Of a DNA stretch of 64,000 nt, positions 57,641-64,000 are shown piece by piece. A program made the position numbers and the translations under genes. The notes below the pieces were generated by a model, which did not search any database, was not told the DNA's origin, and saw only the letters and a list, made by a program, of their open reading frames with translations. The stretch's first letter is position 1, and every line of letters begins with the position of its first letter. Origin of the DNA: Mytilus trossulus (lineage: Eukaryota; Mollusca; Bivalvia; Mytilida; Mytilidae); the NCBI RefSeq assembly GCF_036588685.1, contig NC_086382.1, forward strand, positions 75,923,999 through 75,987,998, written 5' to 3'.

Positions 57641-60600
57641 CAGATAAACATTTGCAGACATAATTACACATTCTGAACAGACGACCACATCCATGTGTCT
57701 ACATGGTTTGACTGTGGGAGAAATGCACGTGAGGACTTTGATATACACCAATCAAATCAGGGATAACATTATTTTTAATGAATTAAATACAATAGACAAC
57801 TGTTCGTCATGTTTAAGGTCGTTGGGATATACAGTGGCTGGCTTTCACTGAAAATATCGAGATGAATTAATTTAACAATAATTAGCAACATTCTGCCCTG
57901 CTTTGTTTCATGGCGGACAGCAAACGATGATGCTTATGCAAATATTTTGTATCTTAAGTGATACAAGATGTGTTTATTTCATACTATCGGCTTTGCATGT
58001 TACATTTTCATGCTTCACTTTATTCTAGTAAAGTTCGTCTTATTCAGGATCATTGAATCCTCAAAAGTATTAAAACTAAAGCTTCAAAGTTAGTGATTGA
58101 AATTAAAGTTTATAGGTAGATATTACATGTCATGAAAGCGGTGTTTATTTAAATGGTATCATTAGTATGATCGTGTGTATGGTAACCCTATACCAACTGT
58201 TGTGTTTATGCACTATATTTCACCATCTGTTGTGTTTTGATTTCTTTTATTGACAATTGTATCCTTTCACTGCATATCAAGCTACAAATCACGTAATACA
58301 TTTCCTTGTAAAATGCTAATTTAATATCTGGTATGTTAGAGGCTTCCAGAGAGTGGGACTTGTCTTGTACAACTTGTTCTGTATACATAGCGATCCTGAA
58401 TATTCGAGGTGGATAAATCGGGAAAATGAAGTAAAACCGAAGATTTTAGTAATACTGTTGAAAGATAGGAACATATAAAGGCAACAGTAGTATACCGCTG
58501 TTCGAAAGTCATAAATCGATTGAGTGAAAACAAAATCCGAGTCACAAATTAAAACCGAGGGAAACACATCAACTATATATATATTGATTGGTATTTGCTT
58601 GGTTTACATCCATCGGCAAGTATTTCATGTATACACAGGATTTTGTTAAATAAACTTCCAGCGTAAAATATTTGATGTATATTCAAGAAAAAATAAAAAT
58701 TCATTGGTGTTTCTGTCTCATTATTGCAGATAAAAGATCATAAATAATAACTTTTAAATATGATAATAACTCAGAATTTATCAGTATTGATAAGTACAGA
58801 AGGACAGTACTACAACTAAACCAAAGACCTATTGCTTTTAAAATAAGCTTGAAGTATAGTATTCAATTTCTCCCTACAACAAGTTAGCATGATATGTACC
58901 TTATATTTCTAAAATCCTTTATCGGAATCAGAAGAAAGACCCGGCCGTGGCACCCTCTTCATAAAATGTATAGAATAACAAAACGCGTGTCTTGTGAATA
59001 GATGGTACTTTAATTGTATGTCTCTGACTATGTGTAATTACATGTTATCGCTTTCACTTATTAATCATTTGAGAGGCAAGTTTAATACACCAGACAACGT
59101 TAATTGATGTTAAATACATGTACCTGTTCAGGTTGAAGAGTTTAAATGACAGTTATAACGCACAGATATTTCACAACGTTGTGATAATTTGCAAAAAATA
59201 GACCCAGAAAGTACTTTTGAATTAATGAAATAAATAGAAGGGTGGATATTTTAGCTGACTAGCAATTACATTGTGATCGTTTGTACTTTCGGATGGTTTC
59301 GACTTACTTTTGGTATACTAGGTACTCATTGGATATCAAGATACCTCGAATTATCTAATGAATGATCTTCATTTTAAAGATGCAACGGAAATGTCTGATA
59401 AACATGTGCAATTATGAACACTGCTTCCTTGTCTTATTGTCTACATGTATAATGTTATCTAACCGTCCTATTGATGGCTGAAAAAGTCAGACAAACAAAC
59501 GGGATAAAAAGACACTGAGAACATCTCATATTTAATTATCTGCGCGAGAATGCAGTGAAGAGGGTTGCAGTAGGTGCTAAGTAATTTTAACAGGTGATAA
59601 TTCTATACCTCGAAAGTACGTGAGCATTTAACCTTCTAATACTATATCAATACCACCATGATTGTAAAATAGTTTTAAAAACAAACGAATTTAATACTTC
59701 CTTAACATTTTTTTATTTTTTTTATTTAACTTATTGTGATCAAAACGAAACGTAGGATAGAGTTAATGACACCGGACGACAACCTAACAAGTTAACAACA
59801 CAAATAACAAATACATCTAAAGTAAAACATGCGGTCTTCAACCATTAACCATGGTCGATTGTATAATATGTCATGCCGTCGGAGCTTAAAATACAATGTT
59901 GTTATCTCCATTCTAATGAAACTGTCAGAAAACAACGTTAAAACATGTATTTAAAATCTTTCATATGCCGTCTGCGTTTGCGCGTAAGTCCCATAGCATC
60001 AATTGTCAATTGATGCCATGTAAATAAGTGACGTTATCCAATCAAAATGAACGTTACAAACGTTGTTGCATTAGAATTTCATGTACATGTATTCAACTTT
60101 GGTCGATTTTAGGAACGTTTAACATGTTCAAATACGACATGGAAGATGAATTTTGGCTGTTTTTATAGGTTCTTAATTTAACAACTCACTTTTAAACAGT
60201 TACAGACTGTTGAAAGAGATTTTATTTCAAGCCAAAATAGGATAATGGATATATGTATAATCACTTGGATAAGGGCGATTTCTATCCGTCGGAGCTCATT
60301 AATGTTACTTGTAACGCTTATTTACGCTCAACTCGAACAAATACCGCACACACTCGAAATGAATCAGTATCCTTTCAATTTGCATTCTCAGAAACTGGCC
60401 TAGCCATCAAAATCTATTTGTGTTTCAATCATCAGTTGCTTCTTTCCTGAAACTTGTTGGTTGTTGATCTTATTTTGTCAACAGATTTTGTGTATTTCAA
60501 GACGACAGATACAAAGGAATGATTCTACTTTCTGTATGTCACTTTATATGATTCGCCATCTTGTTGATCCATATGCAGGAAATATTTTATATTTCTGTTG

Positions 60601-60676
60601 AATATTTCAAGCTTGTTGTTTATGTTGGTGTGTGTATACTTCAAGAAGAGATTGTAATCTTGCAAACGCAGAACAT
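57641..60676. other. Non-coding spacer
   Basis: An R6 repeat lies at about 58470-58570 (AAAGGCAACAGTAGTATACC, ATAAATCGATTGAGTG). Otherwise AT-rich with no recognisable gene. Short overlapping minus-strand frames at 58206-58567 cross the repeat and are not supported. Confidence 0.4.
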
Positions 60677-61397
60677 ACTTTCGAAATAAAATTGAGAAGG
60701 GAAATGAGGAATGTGTCAAAGAGACAACAACCCGACCAAATAAAAAACAACAGCAGAAGGTCACCAACAGGTCGTCAATGTAGCGAGAAATTCCCGCACC
60801 CGTAGGCGTCCTTCAGCTGGCCCCTAAACAAATATATACTAGTTCAGTGATAATGAACACCATGCTAATTTCAAAATTGTACACAAGAAACTAAAATTAA
60901 AATAATACAAGACTAACAAAGGCCAGAGGCTCCTGACTTGGGACAGGCGCAAAAATGCGGCGGGGTTAAACATGTTTGTGAGATCTCAACCCTCCCCCTA
61001 TACCTCTAACCAATGTAGAAAAGTAAACGCATTACAATACGCACATTAAAATTCAGTTCAAGAGATGTCCGAGTCTGATGTCAGAAGATGTAACCAAAGA
61101 AAATAAACAAAATGACAATAATACATAAATAACAACAGACTACTAGCAGTTAACTGACATGCCATGCAGCTCCAGACTTCAATTAAACTGACTGAAAGAT
61201 TATGATTTCATCATACCATCATTACATATATGAGAAGAACACAACCCGTGTCATGCCAACAACTGTTTTTAGAATAAATGTGTTTAGTTTTGACGCAAAG
61301 ACGCAAAGTGACCTTCTGCTGTTGTTTTTTTTATTTGGTCGGTATGTTGTCTCTTTGACACATTCCCCATTTCCATTCTCAATTTTATTTCGAAAGT
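60677..61397. mobile_element. 721-bp element with about 90-bp terminal inverted repeats (family R4)
   Basis: The left arm 60677-60764 (ACTTTCGAAATAAAATTGAG to AGCAGAAGGTCAC) and right arm 61308-61397 are inverted near-copies with a few mismatches. The interior matches 6490-6900 in reverse. No coding capacity is seen. A fold-back or long-TIR non-autonomous DNA element is the best reading, and it gives the family its probable true ends. Confidence 0.8.
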
Positions 61398-64000
61398 CTG
61401 GATTCGATGTCGTCGTGCACATGCGTTGCCCTCGAATACAAATGTCTGGTCGTCACATGTCTGTCTAAATTTAGTTGTCAATGCAATATGTTTTGGTTCC
61501 ATATCTTCCATGATGAAATGTCTTGCTTTATAACTCTATCAGCCAGGGTGACATGTTTTGCTATTTGAATCTACCTTCCATGTTAACATGTTTTTTTTAT
61601 TTGAATCTATCTGTCAGAATGACTCTATATATATATATAGCGTTGTTCTCTGAATCTATCTATTAAAATTGTTACTTTTTTTTTAGTAAACAGAGAAAGG
61701 TTTCAAGATCAAATGAAGACATGTGTCCTATAATCCGAGCGTAAAATGATCAACTGTTTTCTTATAAGTAGGTTTTATGTAAACACAGTGCTTGTAGAAT
61801 GCAATCAGCAAGACAAATACTGTGTTTAAATCTGGTTAAAGGTACATGAATTTTAATGAGCGGTTGACATCCAGGTAATTAACTTAGTTTCATGGATGTT
61901 TCATGTTCTATCTGAAAGCAACGTGAAACACTGTAGACGACTACTTATAAATACGTTACTTTAGTGGTATTATATATACAACATTACTAATCCTATCGTG
62001 GCATTATATATACAACATTACTATAATCCTATCACAACACAAGACTGACCATGTCTTTATACTGGGATATCTATAGGCTAGTATGTAAAATATTGTCAAC
62101 TATTTTAATCCTGTCACTTCAACAGAATATCATCAGATTGTTCAAAACCTTTAATCCTGTTCTTTAAACAGCGTATCAACTTATTTTGCAAAAACTATCA
62201 GAACTTATTATTGTTGTTGTAAGCTAACGAAAGTATTAACCGGTTGCCAAACATATGCTGCTTTTGTAGAGGAGGAGAGAAGAATATTCAAACAATGAGC
62301 ATAACAATAGACCTCACACGAGATTTTGTATACAGAAAATTGGTCATAACTCATATTTGTTTTGCGGTCAGCTAATTGGTCAGTTGAGGGTTTCAGTTTT
62401 AAAATTAGGGTAACCGTTATGTAAAATTGTTATACTTAAAATTGTTTTTGTTATATCCTTATAAACCTGGCATTTTCGAGATTTTATTTCATTCTGAAGA
62501 AATCAAGTTCTAAGTATTTCTTGTATGAGAGATAAAACTTAAATAAAATAAAATATTGAATACATTGTACGAAGATACAACCACTTTAATGATCGACCTT
62601 GTTAAACATCTCAACACCTTATAAGGACGGCATCACGATATCACTTCAAAAATAAACCCATACATTTTGGTTTTAAGGGAAGGTGGCAGTGGTCAGGCAA
62701 AATTGTGGATACTTATACAATACATCTACGTTTTTACCTGTGGAAGTCCAATCAGCATACCTACATCCACATCATTTGAACTTTGGTAGATAGTTGTCTC
62801 ATAGCAATCAAATCCCATCTTTTTTTTTATATCTATTTTAAAATTATTTTTTATATGACTGTACTTTTGTCGGTTGCTTGCTTATATCACTTTTTTCTCT
62901 TGAGCGTCACCGATGAGTCTTGTAATCGCAATGTACGATATGCGTACAAAATTTAATCCTGGTATCTATGATGAGTTCATTGAATGCATTATTTAATAAT
63001 GCATAAACATACTGCGACAGATTATAAAAATATCACTTCGGAACTAAACTTAAATACAACATCTCGTTATTTGAAAATTTTAACGGCCGATTGTTCTTGA
63101 TTTTTCTACATCAACTTATTAAAATGTATGACTTGTTGTAGTTTATATGCAAATACATAAACCTGATTTTATCACTTCGCACATACTATCAAAGAGAGTA
63201 CACTTACTAGCCCAAAACTGTTAAAAATTTAATGAATAATTTACGCATTAGACGGCCATGTAATACAGTCAACAGTTGTGTTATATGATAATGTGTCTAG
63301 ATTGGTAATCAGATACCCCCAAGGAATTTGTACATCTGATAGAGATCAATAGTTCAGTATTGTACTATAATTAGTTACATGTCAGTTCCCGCCTTTTTTC
63401 GGTTAAGATTACAATCCAAATTCATACATTTATATCGATCAATAGAAACTACATGTACATTTTCCCTCCCGCTAAAATAATTAAGATAGGCATACTATAT
63501 CTTGATATGTGGTCGGTACAGTAAAATATAAACCTCCTTAGTAATATCTGGTAAGGTTATATGATGGTGGTGATGTCAGTCTTTTATAAGAACTGGGACA
63601 AATACTTTAAATTAGGCTTTAAGTCTCAAATTATGACAAATCTAGGAATTAATCATAAGCATTCGTTATCTCAAGATTTAATTGTTAAATATTTTTCATG
63701 TTGGGGTCTTTTTATAGCCGCCAACACGGTACGGGTGTTTCTCATTGTTGAAGGTCGTACGATTGCCTATAATAATTTACTTACATTAATTTCATTGTAA
63801 CTTTGTTGGATAATTGTCTCATTGGCAATTCGGCATACCACATCTCCCGATTTTTAAGTTCAAATTCATTTAAAATCTTGTAAAACGTTCAAAGACAATT
63901 TAACCGTTTCTCGAACACGGGTGAAAGAGTAAACTTGATGATCTTTATAGTAATAATAAAAATACCAATCCCGAAAATTTGTTATGGAGTTAAAAAAAAT
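61398..64000. other. Terminal non-coding stretch
   Basis: It holds a degenerate tandem repeat with TATTTGAATCTA words (about 61530-61660) and a 36-38-bp tandem duplication at about 61968-62035 (TTATATATACAACATTACTA twice). A decayed hammerhead lies at about 62908-62970 (CCGATGAGTCTTG, TGCGTACAAAATTTAATCC). R1-type termini lie at about 62785-62830 and 63690-63845. No gene is recognised. Confidence 0.45.
63690..63845 (+). repeat. Family R1-superfamily repeat
   Basis: TTGGGGTCTTTTTATAGCCG, GTTGAAGGTCGTACGATTGC and TTGTCTCATTGGCAATTC, then CATACCACATCTCC. A short frame passing through it (63561-63800) is not called. Confidence 0.6.

Overview
This is AT-rich, intron-containing, repeat-dense animal DNA. 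The gene content (RING-less double B-box TRIM-like proteins with a beta-propeller tail, and an M20-type dipeptidase split into six GT-AG exons) and the interspersed repeats are those of a marine bivalve, most likely a mussel of the Mytilus type. The species call is inference. Very little of the window codes for protein.

Region 1 (about 0.5-26.8 kb) is a tandem array of four TRIM-like genes, all on the minus strand, of two alternating subtypes A and B. A1 (507-2101) is full length but broken by a 13-base deletion. B1 (8082-9689) is intact at 535 residues. A2 (14062-16117) is a 5' gene fragment split by a 1485-bp insertion. B2 (19576-21183) is intact at 535 residues. Flanking sequence follows the same A-B-A-B order. 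The simplest history is one tandem duplication of a roughly 12.6-kb block running from the middle of gene A to the far side of gene B, with its junction at about 14061. Comparing the two block copies gives ready-made empty sites that define several insertions: two TIR elements, a 5'-truncated LINE with target-site duplication, a hammerhead-ribozyme dimer and a palindromic retroelement end.

Region 2 (about 27.7-37.5 kb) holds a complete six-exon gene on the minus strand for a PM20D2-like M20 dipeptidase of 394 residues (27751-33501). Just upstream lie diverged copies of its exons 2, 3 and 4 (35286-37458). These have lost catalytic residues and frame, and are best read as a pseudogene.

Region 3 (about 37.5-64 kb) has no gene I can recognise. 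It is a patchwork of short dispersed repeats, fold-back elements, minisatellites, a (CA)16 tract and two decayed reverse-transcriptase fragments.

The most interesting system is a family of about 340-bp tandem units carrying type I hammerhead ribozyme motifs (retrozyme-like). There is an array at 7.0-7.78 kb in which only the first of three motifs keeps an intact core, an inverted dimer at 25.6-26.04 kb that is demonstrably an insertion, and solitary or decayed motifs at 10.2, 39.3, 44.5, 55.8 and 62.9 kb. Reverse-transcriptase remnants of a possible mobilising element lie in the same window.
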